Of a stretch of 64,000 nucleotides of DNA, positions 8,232 to 16,316 are shown piece by piece. Source of the stretch: Amycolatopsis palatopharyngis (lineage in GTDB: Bacteria; Actinomycetota; Actinomycetes; Mycobacteriales; Pseudonocardiaceae); contig NZ_PQHZ01000010.1 of the NCBI RefSeq assembly GCF_003385185.1, positions 62,001-126,000 of the forward strand, written 5' to 3'. The notes under the pieces were generated by a model. That model did no database searches. It was not told the DNA's origin and saw only the letters and a program-made list of their open reading frames with translations. The translations under genes were made by a program, and so were the position numbers. Numbering within the stretch: the first letter of the stretch is position 1; every line of letters starts with the position of its first letter.

Positions 8232-9019
8232 CCACCGCAGTCGCGAGCCACCCGTTGCGCGATTCGACGACGATGGTGCGTCGCAATCTGCGACGGATGG
8301 TGCGATATCCATCGATGACCGTGCAACTGATCGCCATGCCGGTGCTGTTGCTGTTGCTGTTCGTATACGTGTTCGGGGGCACGCTCGGTGCCGGGATCGG
8401 CGGGCCTTCCGGTGGCCGTGCCGAATATGTCAACTACCTGGTGCCGGCGATCCTGCTGATGACCATCGCGTCCACCGTCCAGGGCACAGCGATATCGGTG
8501 GCGATGGACATGACCGAAGGAATCATCGCCCGCTTCCGAACCATGAACATCGCCAGGGTCTCGGTCCTGACCGGCCACGTGGTCGGCAGCATCATCCAGG
8601 CGTTCCTGAGCCTCGCCGTGGTGGTCGGGGTCGCCCTGGCGATCGGCTTTCGCCCGGAAGCGGGCTTCGGCGGCTGGCTGGCGCTGGTCGGCCTGCTCGC
8701 CGCGGTGAGCTTCGCCCTGGTCTGGTTCACCGTGGCCGTCGGCCAGGCCTCGAAGACCGTGGAGGGAGCCAGCAGCCTGCCGATGCCGCTGATGTTCCTG
8801 CCGTTCCTCGGCAGCGGGTTCGTACCGACCGACTCGATGCCCGACGGGGTCCGCTGGTTCGCCGAGTACCAGCCGTTCACTCCGATCATGGAATCCATCC
8901 GGGCGCTGCTGATGGACACCCCCGTCGGCAACGACATCTGGATCGCGCTGGCCTGGTGCGCGGGCATCGCGCTGCTCGGGTACGTGTGGGCGAAGAAGCT
9001 CTACAACCGCACGGCGTGA
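8228..9019 (+). CDS. ABC-2 exporter permease, DrrB type
   Basis: A 263-residue membrane protein with six hydrophobic segments, the ABC-2 permease partner of the preceding ATPase. The first segment is at about residues 32-50. The family motif EGIIARFRTMNIARVSVLTG (about 97-116) is the cytoplasmic coupling region, and YQPFTPIMESIRALL is near the C-terminus. The start overlaps the ATPase stop by four bases. Both half-proteins would assemble as a 2+2 exporter. The gene is last in the unit and is followed by a strong hairpin. Confidence 0.92.
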   Translation: MTTAVASHPLRDSTTMVRRNLRRMVRYPSMTVQLIAMPVLLLLLFVYVFGGTLGAGIGGPSGGRAEYVNYLVPAILLMTIASTVQGTAISVAMDMTEGIIARFRTMNIARVSVLTGHVVGSIIQAFLSLAVVVGVALAIGFRPEAGFGGWLALVGLLAAVSFALVWFTVAVGQASKTVEGASSLPMPLMFLPFLGSGFVPTDSMPDGVRWFAEYQPFTPIMESIRALLMDTPVGNDIWIALAWCAGIALLGYVWAKKLYNRTA

Positions 9020-9030
9020 CCTGACGTCTG

Positions 9031-9068
9031 GCCGGTGGCTCGACTCGAGGTCGAGCCACCGGCTTTCG
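9031..9068 (+). terminator. Perfect 14-bp hairpin terminator between converging units
   Basis: GCCGGTGGCTCGAC (9031-9044), a five-base loop, then its exact complement GTCGAGCCACCGGC (9050-9063), followed by TTTCG. It stands 12 bases after the permease stop and before the 3' end of the opposite-strand glpD, so it can serve both directions. Confidence 0.88.
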
Positions 9069-9110
9069 CCATGTCCCGCACCGGGTTCGCGCGGCAGCCG
9101 CCGGATCACG

Positions 9111-10643
9111 TCAGCTCTCTCGCGTGTCCGACAGCGCTCGTTCGGCCGAGGGCACGGCCTGTTCGCGGTCGGCAGGCGAGAGCCCGACGCGGGTGCGACG
9201 GTCGAGCAGGTCGGCCACGTCCAGCGCACCCTCATGTCGTACGGCGAATCGCAGTTCGGCGCCGACGGTGTCCACGCCGTCGGCGACAGGCCGCAGCAGA
9301 GCCGGATCGCGATTGGCTTCGGCGACCACGGCGGCGGCCTCCGTGCCGTACCGCCGCACCAGGTGTCGCGGTGCCGCCACGGTGGAGAGCTCCGCGGGAG
9401 CCGCCGCGCCGACCAGTGGAAGACGCGCGGTGCGACAGGGTGCGGCCTCGGCCGCCCGAGCGGCGAGGGCGGCATCCAGGGCGTCCTGGGCCATTCGCCG
9501 ATAGGTGGTGAGCTTGCCACCGACGATGGTGACCAGGCCGTCCGGCGCGGTGATGACGGCATGCTTACGGGAGATGTCGGCGGTACTGGCCCCACCGGTG
9601 TCCAGCAGTGGGCGCAGTCCGGAGTACGTGCCCAGAATGTCCGCGCGGGTCAGTGATTCGGCCAGTGCGCTGTTGATCACCTCCAGGAGGAAGTCGATCT
9701 CGGCCGGCGCCGCCTGCGGTACGTCGGGGATCTCGCCGGACACGTCTTCGTCGGTGAGGCCGACGTAGACCCGGCCTTCGGGAGAGGGCAGTGCGAACAC
9801 GAAGCGGCTGACGGAACCGGGTACCGGCACGGTCAGACCGGCACCGAGGGCACCGAAGGATTCGGCGGCGAAGACGAGGTGGCTGCCTCTGCTGGGGCGC
9901 AGGGTCATCCCGGGGGCGAACTGGCCTGCCCACACGCCCGCCGCGTTGATCACCATCCTGGCGTCGACGTCGACAGTTGTGCCGGACAGTTCGTCGCGCA
10001 GCACGGCTCCGTGCCCGGTGGCTTCGGTCGCCGCGCAGCGAGTGAGAATCCGGGCTCCGTGTGCGGCGGCGGTGCGGGCGAGAGCCACCACCAGGCGTGC
10101 GTCGTCCTGAAGCTGGCCGTCCCAGGCCAGCAGGCCGCCGCGCAGTCCGTCGACCCGCACGGTCGGCGCGAGTCGTCGCACTTCCGCGCGGGTGATCCGG
10201 CGGGATCGGGGCAGGGTGTGGCGCGAGGTGCCTGCCGTCGCCCGGAGTGCGTCACCGGCAAGGAAACCGGAGCGGGTCAGCGCTGCCTGGGAACGCGATA
10301 CCACCGGTAGCAGCGGCACCAGCTGAGGCAACGGCCGCACCAGATGCGGGGCCGTGCGATCGATGAGGATTCCGCGCTCGACGGCGCTTTCATGGGCGAT
10401 GCCGACAGCGCCCGACGCCAGATAGCGCAGCCCACCGTGCACGAGCTTCGAGCTCCACCGGCTGGTGCCGAAAGCCAGGTCGTGTTTCTCGGCGAGCACG
10501 ACCGACAACCCCCTGGATGCCGCGTCGAGGGCGACGCCGGCGCCGGTGACGCCACCCCCGATGACGAGTACGTCGACCGGACCGTCCGCGGAGAGCGCGT
10601 CGAGTTCGCGGGAACGCCGGTTGGCGTTGAGGGAGGCGGTCAT
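9111..10643 (-). CDS. glpD: Glycerol-3-phosphate dehydrogenase (FAD), GlpD family
   Basis: A 510-residue FAD-dependent glycerol-3-phosphate dehydrogenase that oxidises sn-glycerol 3-phosphate to dihydroxyacetone phosphate at the membrane, passing electrons to quinone. The FAD-binding motif VIGGGVTGAGVALDAASRG is near residues 26-44, followed by SSKLVHGGLRYL, characteristic of GlpD; GGKLTTYR lies near residue 390, and the C-terminal DAO_C domain follows. The ATG at 10643 overlaps the TetR stop by four bases. Order and orientation (TetR then glpD, divergent from a flavoprotein and a lipid kinase) match the glpD1 locus Rv2249c-Rv2252 of Mycobacterium tuberculosis, so this is probably the glpD1 counterpart. 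Confidence 0.92.
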   Translation of the reverse strand: MTASLNANRRSRELDALSADGPVDVLVIGGGVTGAGVALDAASRGLSVVLAEKHDLAFGTSRWSSKLVHGGLRYLASGAVGIAHESAVERGILIDRTAPHLVRPLPQLVPLLPVVSRSQAALTRSGFLAGDALRATAGTSRHTLPRSRRITRAEVRRLAPTVRVDGLRGGLLAWDGQLQDDARLVVALARTAAAHGARILTRCAATEATGHGAVLRDELSGTTVDVDARMVINAAGVWAGQFAPGMTLRPSRGSHLVFAAESFGALGAGLTVPVPGSVSRFVFALPSPEGRVYVGLTDEDVSGEIPDVPQAAPAEIDFLLEVINSALAESLTRADILGTYSGLRPLLDTGGASTADISRKHAVITAPDGLVTIVGGKLTTYRRMAQDALDAALAARAAEAAPCRTARLPLVGAAAPAELSTVAAPRHLVRRYGTEAAAVVAEANRDPALLRPVADGVDTVGAELRFAVRHEGALDVADLLDRRTRVGLSPADREQAVPSAERALSDTRES

Positions 10644-11257
10644 GGTGTCAGGTACCTCTCCAGAAGGTCGCGGAGGTGGCTGTCCAGCGCGTCGAAGTCG
10701 TCGGTCAGTACGGGCCCGGTGAGCGCCGACGACCAGGCGACCAGCAGCACTGATCGGGCCAGTTCCGAGGCGTCTCCGGCGCGAATCGAGCCGTCGGCGA
10801 TGCCGTTGCCGACGGCTTTCTCGAGCAGGGCCAGCTGGTGCTCGGTGTTGGCGCCACGGCGATGGAGCAGATACGGCATCAGGAACTCCGGGTCGAGTTC
10901 GATGATCTTGCGCAGCATCGGGTGGGTGCGGCTCATGTGTGTGGTCCGGACGACGACGTCGACCAGGCGCTGCCGGCCGTTCGGGGCGTCGGAGGTCGCG
11001 TCGACGGTGTCGACGGTGTCGTTGATGGCGGTCGACCACTCGCGGGTCAGCAACGCGGCGACCACTTCGCGCACGTTCTGCCACCGGCGGTACAGGGTCG
11101 CGCGGGAGACTCCGGCGTGCCGGGCGATGTCGGCCATGGTCATCCGGCGCAGCCCGACGGCGAGGAGCAGGTGGTATGTCGCGTCCAGGATCGCGTCTTC
11201 GCTGACCGCATTGGTGGACTGGCCGGACGTCTGGGGATTGCGACGCTGCGACATCAT
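10640..11257 (-). CDS. TetR-family repressor
   Basis: A 205-residue TetR/AcrR regulator. The HTH is in residues 20-66, with the family signature MTMADIARHAGVSRATLYRR; the remaining helices form a variable ligand domain. Two ATGs stand in tandem (11257 and 11254). It is co-transcribed with glpD (four-base overlap) and divergent from the flavoenzyme, so it probably controls both directions through the 38-base intergenic region. It occupies the position of Rv2250c in M. tuberculosis. The ligand is unknown; a lipid or glycerol phosphate derivative would suit the neighbours. Confidence 0.92.
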   Translation of the reverse strand: MMSQRRNPQTSGQSTNAVSEDAILDATYHLLLAVGLRRMTMADIARHAGVSRATLYRRWQNVREVVAALLTREWSTAINDTVDTVDATSDAPNGRQRLVDVVVRTTHMSRTHPMLRKIIELDPEFLMPYLLHRRGANTEHQLALLEKAVGNGIADGSIRAGDASELARSVLLVAWSSALTGPVLTDDFDALDSHLRDLLERYLTP

Positions 11258-11262
11258 GTGTC

Positions 11263-11282
11263 AAAGTGTAGCACCTGACTTT
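11263..11282 (+). promoter_or_regulatory. Candidate TetR operator
   Basis: AAAGT at 11263-11267 and ACTTT at 11278-11282 are inverted arms, with GTG/CAC further inside. This is an imperfect 20-base palindrome filling the short gap between the divergent TetR and flavoenzyme starts. Position and symmetry fit a TetR dimer site that would repress both genes. Confidence 0.5.
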
Positions 11283-11295
11283 AGGAGTGGCCATC

Positions 11296-12891
11296 GTGAA
11301 CGAAATCGACGTGCCCGTGGTGCGGATGCGGCGCCCGCGCTGGGGTAACCCGCAGACCCCGGGCGCACTGCCCGGAATCGCTGCCACGGCTCTCGAACAG
11401 CTCGGCGCGCGAAGCAGCGCCGCTGTGGATCCCGGCGACGTCTCGCTGCCCGACTCGGCTCTGCCTGCCGCGGCACGGGAGGCCATCGTGTCGGTCGTGG
11501 GCGCGAAGTATGTCGCGGCGGAACATGATGCACGGGTGCAACACACCCGTGGCTACTCGACGCCGGACATCCTCAAGCTACGCGCGGGCGACGGCACCGA
11601 CGCCCCGGACGTGGTGGCCAGCCCTGGTGACCACGACGAGGTCGTGGGTCTGCTGCGAGTCTGTTCGGAACACCGGATCGCGGTCGTGCCGTTCGGGGGT
11701 GGCACATCAGTGGTCGGTGGACTGACTCCGGTGCGGGACGGTTTCGCCGGGGTGATCGCACTGGACCTCCACCGCCTCGACCAGCTGGTGCATCTCGACG
11801 AGGTCTCCCGGACGGCCACGTTGCAGAGCGGAATGCGCGGTCCGCAAGCCGAGGAACTGTTGCACGCCAAGGGCTTCACCCTCGGCCACTTCCCGCAGTC
11901 GTATGAAGGCGCCACCATCGGCGGCTACGCCGCGGCTCGCTCGGCAGGCCAGTCCTCGGCCGGATACGGACGGTTCGACGAGATGGTGGTCGGGCTCGTG
12001 CTGGCCACCCCGAGGGGCACCGTCGAACTCGGCACGGCGCCGATGTCCGCCGCGGGCCCGGATCTGCGGCAGCTGGTGCTCGGTTCCGAGGGCGCGTTCG
12101 GCGTCATCACGTCCGTGACCGTGCAGGTGCGACCGGTGCCTCGGCATAGGGTGTTCGAGGGATGGCGGTTCGAGTCCTTCGGTGCGGGCGCGGAAGCGCT
12201 GCGCGCGCTGGCGCAGGACGGGCCACTGCCGACCGTGCTCCGGCTGTCCGACGAGGCGGAGACCGCGGTCAACCTGGCCGATCCGAGCGGCAAACTGGGC
12301 GGCAGCACGGGTGGTTGCCTGGTCGTCACCGGTTATGAGGGCGCGCCGGGTGAGGTCGAGGCGCGCAGGGCTGCGGCGACGGAAGTCCTCGCCGCGGCTG
12401 GCGGCACGGCGCTGGGCACCGAGGTGGGGGAGGCCTGGCGCGAGGGCCGATTCCGTGGCCCTTACCTGCGGGATCCGATGCTGGACGCCGGAGGCCTGGT
12501 GGAGACGCTCGAGACCGCGACGTTCTGGTCGAACCTCGCGAACCTGAAGACCGCGGTGACCCAGTCGATCACCGAGGCACTCGCCGGTCAGGGCACGCCA
12601 CCACTCGTGCTGTGTCACATCAGCCATGTGTACGCGGCGGGCGCGTCGCTGTACTTCACCGTCATCTGCGCGCAGTCGGGCGACCCGCTCGAACAGTGGG
12701 CTCAGGCCAAGCACGCGGCCAACGAGGCCATCCGGTCCTCGGGCGCCACCATCACCCATCACCACGGTGTCGGCACCGATCACCGGGAGGCCTATCACGC
12801 GGAGATCGGCCCGCTGGCCGTGCGCGCTGTTCGCGCGGTGAAGGACTCGCTCGATCCGAAGGGTGTGCTCAACCCGGGTGTACTGATCTGA
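11296..12891 (+). CDS. FAD-linked oxidase, alkyl-DHAP synthase-like
   Basis: A 531-residue FAD-binding type 4 oxidase, close in layout to alkyldihydroxyacetonephosphate synthase (AGPS), which swaps the acyl chain of acyl-DHAP for a fatty alcohol to make an ether lipid. The PP-loop VVPFGGGTSVVGGL lies near residues 132-145. The triple-histidine motif ITHHHGVGTDHR near the C-terminus is the AGPS hallmark. GTG 11296 is preferred over the in-frame GTG 11287, because AGGAG at 11283-11287 is correctly spaced for 11296. The GlpD product DHAP and the downstream lipid kinase fit a lipid-headgroup or ether-lipid role. The mycobacterial counterpart (Rv2251) is listed only as a flavoprotein, so the function is inferred. 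Confidence 0.88.
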   Translation: MNEIDVPVVRMRRPRWGNPQTPGALPGIAATALEQLGARSSAAVDPGDVSLPDSALPAAAREAIVSVVGAKYVAAEHDARVQHTRGYSTPDILKLRAGDGTDAPDVVASPGDHDEVVGLLRVCSEHRIAVVPFGGGTSVVGGLTPVRDGFAGVIALDLHRLDQLVHLDEVSRTATLQSGMRGPQAEELLHAKGFTLGHFPQSYEGATIGGYAAARSAGQSSAGYGRFDEMVVGLVLATPRGTVELGTAPMSAAGPDLRQLVLGSEGAFGVITSVTVQVRPVPRHRVFEGWRFESFGAGAEALRALAQDGPLPTVLRLSDEAETAVNLADPSGKLGGSTGGCLVVTGYEGAPGEVEARRAAATEVLAAAGGTALGTEVGEAWREGRFRGPYLRDPMLDAGGLVETLETATFWSNLANLKTAVTQSITEALAGQGTPPLVLCHISHVYAAGASLYFTVICAQSGDPLEQWAQAKHAANEAIRSSGATITHHHGVGTDHREAYHAEIGPLAVRAVRAVKDSLDPKGVLNPGVLI

Positions 12892-13760
12892 TGCGGTCGT
12901 TCCATGCGCTGGTCAACCCGATCTCCGGTGGCGGTGTCGCTCCACGGCGCTGGCAGCAACTGGCCGAGCTGCTCGCCGAGGCCGGAGCGAAGGTGAGCGT
13001 CGAACGCACGCGAAGCCGCGGTCACGCGGTGCGTGCGGCGGCCGATGCCGCCGCCCGGGGTGATGTGGTCGTCGCGGTCGGCGGCGACGGCCTGGTGCGA
13101 GACGCCGCGGAGGGTGTGGCCGCCGCGGGAGGCACACTCGCGGTGGTCCCGGCGGGCCGGGGCAACGACCTGGCCCGCAAGCTGGCGCTGCCGTCCGAAC
13201 CGGCCGAGTTGGCGGCGCTGCTGCTCGACGGTCGCGCCCAGCAGATCGACGTGCTCGAATCCAGTGGGGCCTTGGTGATCGGCAACATCTACGCGGGGAT
13301 CGACTCGGTGTCCACCGCGATGATCAACAACAGCCGGTGGATCCCCGCGCCGCTGCTGTACCGGCTCGCACCCGTCGTGACGGTGCTGACCTGGCGCCCG
13401 CCGACCTACACCATCGTCGCCGACGGTGAGCGGATCACCACGAAGGCACATATGGTCGTCGTCGCGAACTCCGGAGCCTACGGGCACGGTCTCAGGATCG
13501 TGCCGGACGCGGTCCTCGACGACGGGTTGCTCGACATTCTCATTGTCGGTGCGGGGCCGAAGCGGCGGCTGGGACGCTTTATGCGTCAAGCCAAGACCGG
13601 TGCGCACGTCCACCTTCCCGAGGTGCGGGTGATCCGCGCCAAGGAGGTCTCGCTCAGCGCGGATCGGCCCCTTCCCGTCGGCGCCGATGGTGACGACCTC
13701 GGGCGGCTACCGCGTACGGTCCGGCTGCGACCGGCCGCCCTGAAGATCATCACTGTCTGA
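12891..13760 (+). CDS. Diacylglycerol kinase-family lipid kinase
   Basis: A 289-residue DAGK-family kinase that transfers phosphate from ATP to a lipid hydroxyl. The N-terminal NPISGGG nucleotide motif is at residues 9-15, VVAVGGDGLVRDAAEG (the GGDG loop) near 57-72, and PAGRGNDLARKL near 84-95. The ATG overlaps the flavoenzyme stop (TGATG). Rv2252 of M. tuberculosis holds the same position; it phosphorylates diacylglycerol and is linked to phosphatidylinositol mannoside synthesis. The pairing with an AGPS-like enzyme hints at phosphatidic acid or its ether analogue as product. Confidence 0.93.
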   Translation: MRSFHALVNPISGGGVAPRRWQQLAELLAEAGAKVSVERTRSRGHAVRAAADAAARGDVVVAVGGDGLVRDAAEGVAAAGGTLAVVPAGRGNDLARKLALPSEPAELAALLLDGRAQQIDVLESSGALVIGNIYAGIDSVSTAMINNSRWIPAPLLYRLAPVVTVLTWRPPTYTIVADGERITTKAHMVVVANSGAYGHGLRIVPDAVLDDGLLDILIVGAGPKRRLGRFMRQAKTGAHVHLPEVRVIRAKEVSLSADRPLPVGADGDDLGRLPRTVRLRPAALKIITV

Positions 13761-13777
13761 CGAGCAGCACCGAGATC

Positions 13778-13819
13778 GCCGCGGGCAGGCCGGGCTGACG
13801 CTGCGGCATTTCCCGCGGC
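13778..13819. terminator. Possible long-loop terminator hairpin
   Basis: GCCGCGGG (13778-13785) and its complement CCCGCGGC (13812-13819) flank 26 bases in the 143-base gap between the converging lipid kinase and APC permease genes. The stem is perfect but the loop is long, so this is a weak call. Confidence 0.35.
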
Positions 13820-13903
13820 CCTTCGAGTTCTCCACACCGGGCGCCTGACTGGCTACGCGCGCGATGAGCGTGGAACGTTCGAGACCGCAGGCACCTGGGA
13901 TGC

Positions 13904-15280
13904 TCAGTGAGCGGGGTTGGCCTGCGGGGCGTCTTCGTTCCGACCTGGACTGTCGTCGAGATCCACCGCGGGGGGTGGGACTCGGAATCCCCGTGTCAGA
14001 AAGAGAAGCCAGCAGAATCCCACGGCCAGCCAGATGAAGCCGAGTGTGAGCGCATTCGAGTCCAGGTGCGTGATCAACCAGCCGACGAAACCGAGCCCGA
14101 TCAGCGGCGCGACGACCCATGTCAGGGGATTTCGCGGCTTCGTGGCGCGGTCGCGGAAGTACTGGGCGATCACGGAGATGTTGACGAAGGCGAACGCGGT
14201 GAAAGCGCCGAAGTTGATGAACGATGTCGAGGTGGTGACGCTGAGCACGAGCGCGAGAAGGCCGATCCCGCCGGTGAGCAGGAGGTTGTAGATCGGCGTG
14301 TGGAACCGGGAATGGACCTTCGCGAAGATCCGGCGGGGGAGTGCGTTGTCCCGCCCCATGGCGTACATCAACCTGGCCCCTGCCGCCTGGATCGGGATGC
14401 CGGCGGTGAACTGCGCGACGATGACGGTGGACAGGAAGACCGCGCCGAAGAAGTCGCCTCCGATCTGTTCGGCGATCTGCAGTGGTGCGCTACCAGCGTT
14501 CTGGAACTGCCCTCCCGGGTGGACCAGCTGGATGACGTAGGCGACCAGCACGAAGATGATGCCGGCGATGACGGCGGTCAGCACGATGGCACGCGGCACG
14601 GTCTTGCGCGGATTCTTCGTCTCCTCGGCGAAAGTGCTGACCGCGTCGAAGCCGATGAAGCTGTAGGCGGTCAACGCCGCGCCCGCAGAGACCGCCGAGA
14701 TGGTGGAGGTGCTGTTCCAGAAGGGTTCGGGGCTGAGTACGGCGCCGACGCCGGAGTCACCGATAACGGTGTCCAGGGAGAAGATGACGAAGAAGAGCAG
14801 GACCAGCACCTGGAAGGCGATCAGGGCGAGGTTGATTCGAGTCGCTACCCGCATGCCGATGACGTTCAGTGCCGTCGTGAGAATGATGAAGCCGAGCAGG
14901 AACATCCATCCGGGTACCGCCGGGAACTGCTCGGTCAGGTACACCGTGCCGAACAGCCAGACCACCATCGGCAGGAAGAAGTAGTCCAGGAGGACCGCCC
15001 ACCCGACCATGAACCCGACTCGCGAGTCGATCGCCCTGCGAGCGTATGTGTACGCCGAGCCCGCGGCGGGATACAGGCCGGCCAGCTTGCCGTAGCTGAG
15101 CGCGGTGAAGATCATCGCGATGGTGGTCACCGCATAGGCGGTCGCCAGTGTCCCGTTGCTCGCCTCGGAGAACACGCCGAACGTGGTCAGGACGATGAAC
15201 GGCGTGATGTAGGCGATTCCGAAAAGGACGAGTGGCCAGAGCGTGACCGTGCGCTCGAGTTGCTGTTTGTCAGATGTCAC
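13904..15280 (-). CDS. APC-superfamily amino acid/polyamine permease
   Basis: A 458-residue permease with about twelve membrane segments of the APC superfamily. The N-terminus LFGIAYITPFIVLTTFG carries the unwound TM1 seen in the family, and GFDAVSTFAEETKNPRKTVP (about residues 208-228) is the TM6 signature of the YfnA/PuuP-type carriers. It imports amino acids or polyamines by proton or sodium symport. Its start overlaps the end of the nitrilase-fold hydrolase by 11 bases, so both come from one message. With the GABA transaminase and glutamate dehydrogenase nearby, putrescine or GABA is a reasonable substrate guess. Confidence 0.9.
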   Translation of the reverse strand: MTSDKQQLERTVTLWPLVLFGIAYITPFIVLTTFGVFSEASNGTLATAYAVTTIAMIFTALSYGKLAGLYPAAGSAYTYARRAIDSRVGFMVGWAVLLDYFFLPMVVWLFGTVYLTEQFPAVPGWMFLLGFIILTTALNVIGMRVATRINLALIAFQVLVLLFFVIFSLDTVIGDSGVGAVLSPEPFWNSTSTISAVSAGAALTAYSFIGFDAVSTFAEETKNPRKTVPRAIVLTAVIAGIIFVLVAYVIQLVHPGGQFQNAGSAPLQIAEQIGGDFFGAVFLSTVIVAQFTAGIPIQAAGARLMYAMGRDNALPRRIFAKVHSRFHTPIYNLLLTGGIGLLALVLSVTTSTSFINFGAFTAFAFVNISVIAQYFRDRATKPRNPLTWVVAPLIGLGFVGWLITHLDSNALTLGFIWLAVGFCWLLFLTRGFRVPPPAVDLDDSPGRNEDAPQANPAH

Positions 15281-16166
15281 TGGTATCTCCGCTGTGGCGC
15301 GACTGGGATGGATCCCAGCGGATGGGGTCTAGGTGGCCTTCGTAGAGCGGGAGGGGGAGAACGGGATCACCAGGTCTGGCCTGGGACCACATCCTGTTCA
15401 GCCCGCAGGTCCCGGTCTCTCGGGTCTTGGTGACGCTGTCGAGGTCGATCACGTCGCTGAGGCGAGCCGCCGACTCGCCCGCCGATTGGACGCGGACGAG
15501 GCCCTCGGGATCAACGATGGTGCTCCGGCCTGTGCCGAGGGGTGCGGCGGCATTGGCGCTGAGGACGAGCACCTGGTTGTGGATCGCAGCCGCACGGGTG
15601 AGCACGAGTTCCTGTTCGCGGTCGGCGGTCGTGGTCTGGGTCGGGATGACCACGACCTCGGCACCCAGCCAGGCGAGGTGCCGGACTACCTCGGGAAACC
15701 ACAGGTCGTAGCACACGGCCAAGCCGATTCGTCCGACCTCGGGAATGTCGAACGTGACGAACTCCGTGCCCGGGTCGAAGGGCTCGGCCGGCCGCCACGG
15801 GAAGATCTTCCGATAGCTCGCCGCCACCTCGCCGTCAGGTGTGATGGCGAGGGCCGTGTTGAACAGTTCGCCGTTGGCCCCGCGCTCGAGCACCGTCCCC
15901 GGGATCAGCCACACGCCGGCCTCGCTGGCGATCGAGCGCAACTCGGTCACCCGGGGCCCGTCCAGTGGCTCGGCCAGTTCCCGGTACTTCCGGTCACGCT
16001 CGGCGCGGTTGCCTTCGACCGTGCAGGTGTGCAGTTCGGGGTAGACGAGCAGGCGGGTCCGCGGGAACTCGTCCATCTGGGCCAGGACGTCGTGCCGCAG
16101 GTGACCAATTGCCCGGTCCGGGGGCTGGGGACTCGCCTGAGCCAGGAGCACGGGGAGAAGTCGCAC
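15270..16166 (-). CDS. Nitrilase-superfamily amidohydrolase
   Basis: A 298-residue carbon-nitrogen hydrolase with the Glu-Lys-Cys triad visible: E44 in YPELHT, K120 in YRKIFPW, C152 in LAVCYDLWFPE. Members hydrolyse amides, N-carbamoyl amines or nitriles in the cytoplasm. GTG 16166 is chosen as start because GGAGG lies five bases upstream; the longer in-frame version to 16235 has no such site. It is first in a two-gene unit with the APC permease, next to a PucR regulator. An omega-amidase or N-carbamoylputrescine amidase-like activity would link it to the polyamine/GABA genes, but the sequence alone does not fix the substrate. Confidence 0.9.
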   Translation of the reverse strand: MRLLPVLLAQASPQPPDRAIGHLRHDVLAQMDEFPRTRLLVYPELHTCTVEGNRAERDRKYRELAEPLDGPRVTELRSIASEAGVWLIPGTVLERGANGELFNTALAITPDGEVAASYRKIFPWRPAEPFDPGTEFVTFDIPEVGRIGLAVCYDLWFPEVVRHLAWLGAEVVVIPTQTTTADREQELVLTRAAAIHNQVLVLSANAAAPLGTGRSTIVDPEGLVRVQSAGESAARLSDVIDLDSVTKTRETGTCGLNRMWSQARPGDPVLPLPLYEGHLDPIRWDPSQSRHSGDTSDI

Positions 16167-16228
16167 GTGAACCTCCGTGTAGTTCCGCAGAACGTACGTG
16201 ACCGCCGGATTCCGGGACAGGGACGAAC

Positions 16229-16257
16229 TGCACAATATGGCGGGTCCCGCCTGTGCA
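16229..16257 (-). promoter_or_regulatory. Nested inverted repeat upstream of the hydrolase-permease unit
   Basis: TGCACA (16229-16234) and TGTGCA (16252-16257) flank an inner perfect hairpin GGCGGG/CCCGCC. It lies 63 bases upstream of the hydrolase start. TGCACA recurs at 17799-17804, just upstream of the PucR start, so this may be the PucR recognition element. The inner stem could alternatively be a terminator for pucR, which ends at 16317 on the same strand. Confidence 0.45.
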
Positions 16258-16316
16258 CCATGTCAGCCGCGGTGCGGGTCATCCGATTGTGTAAGCGGCG
16301 CGACGCGACTGCCGGA

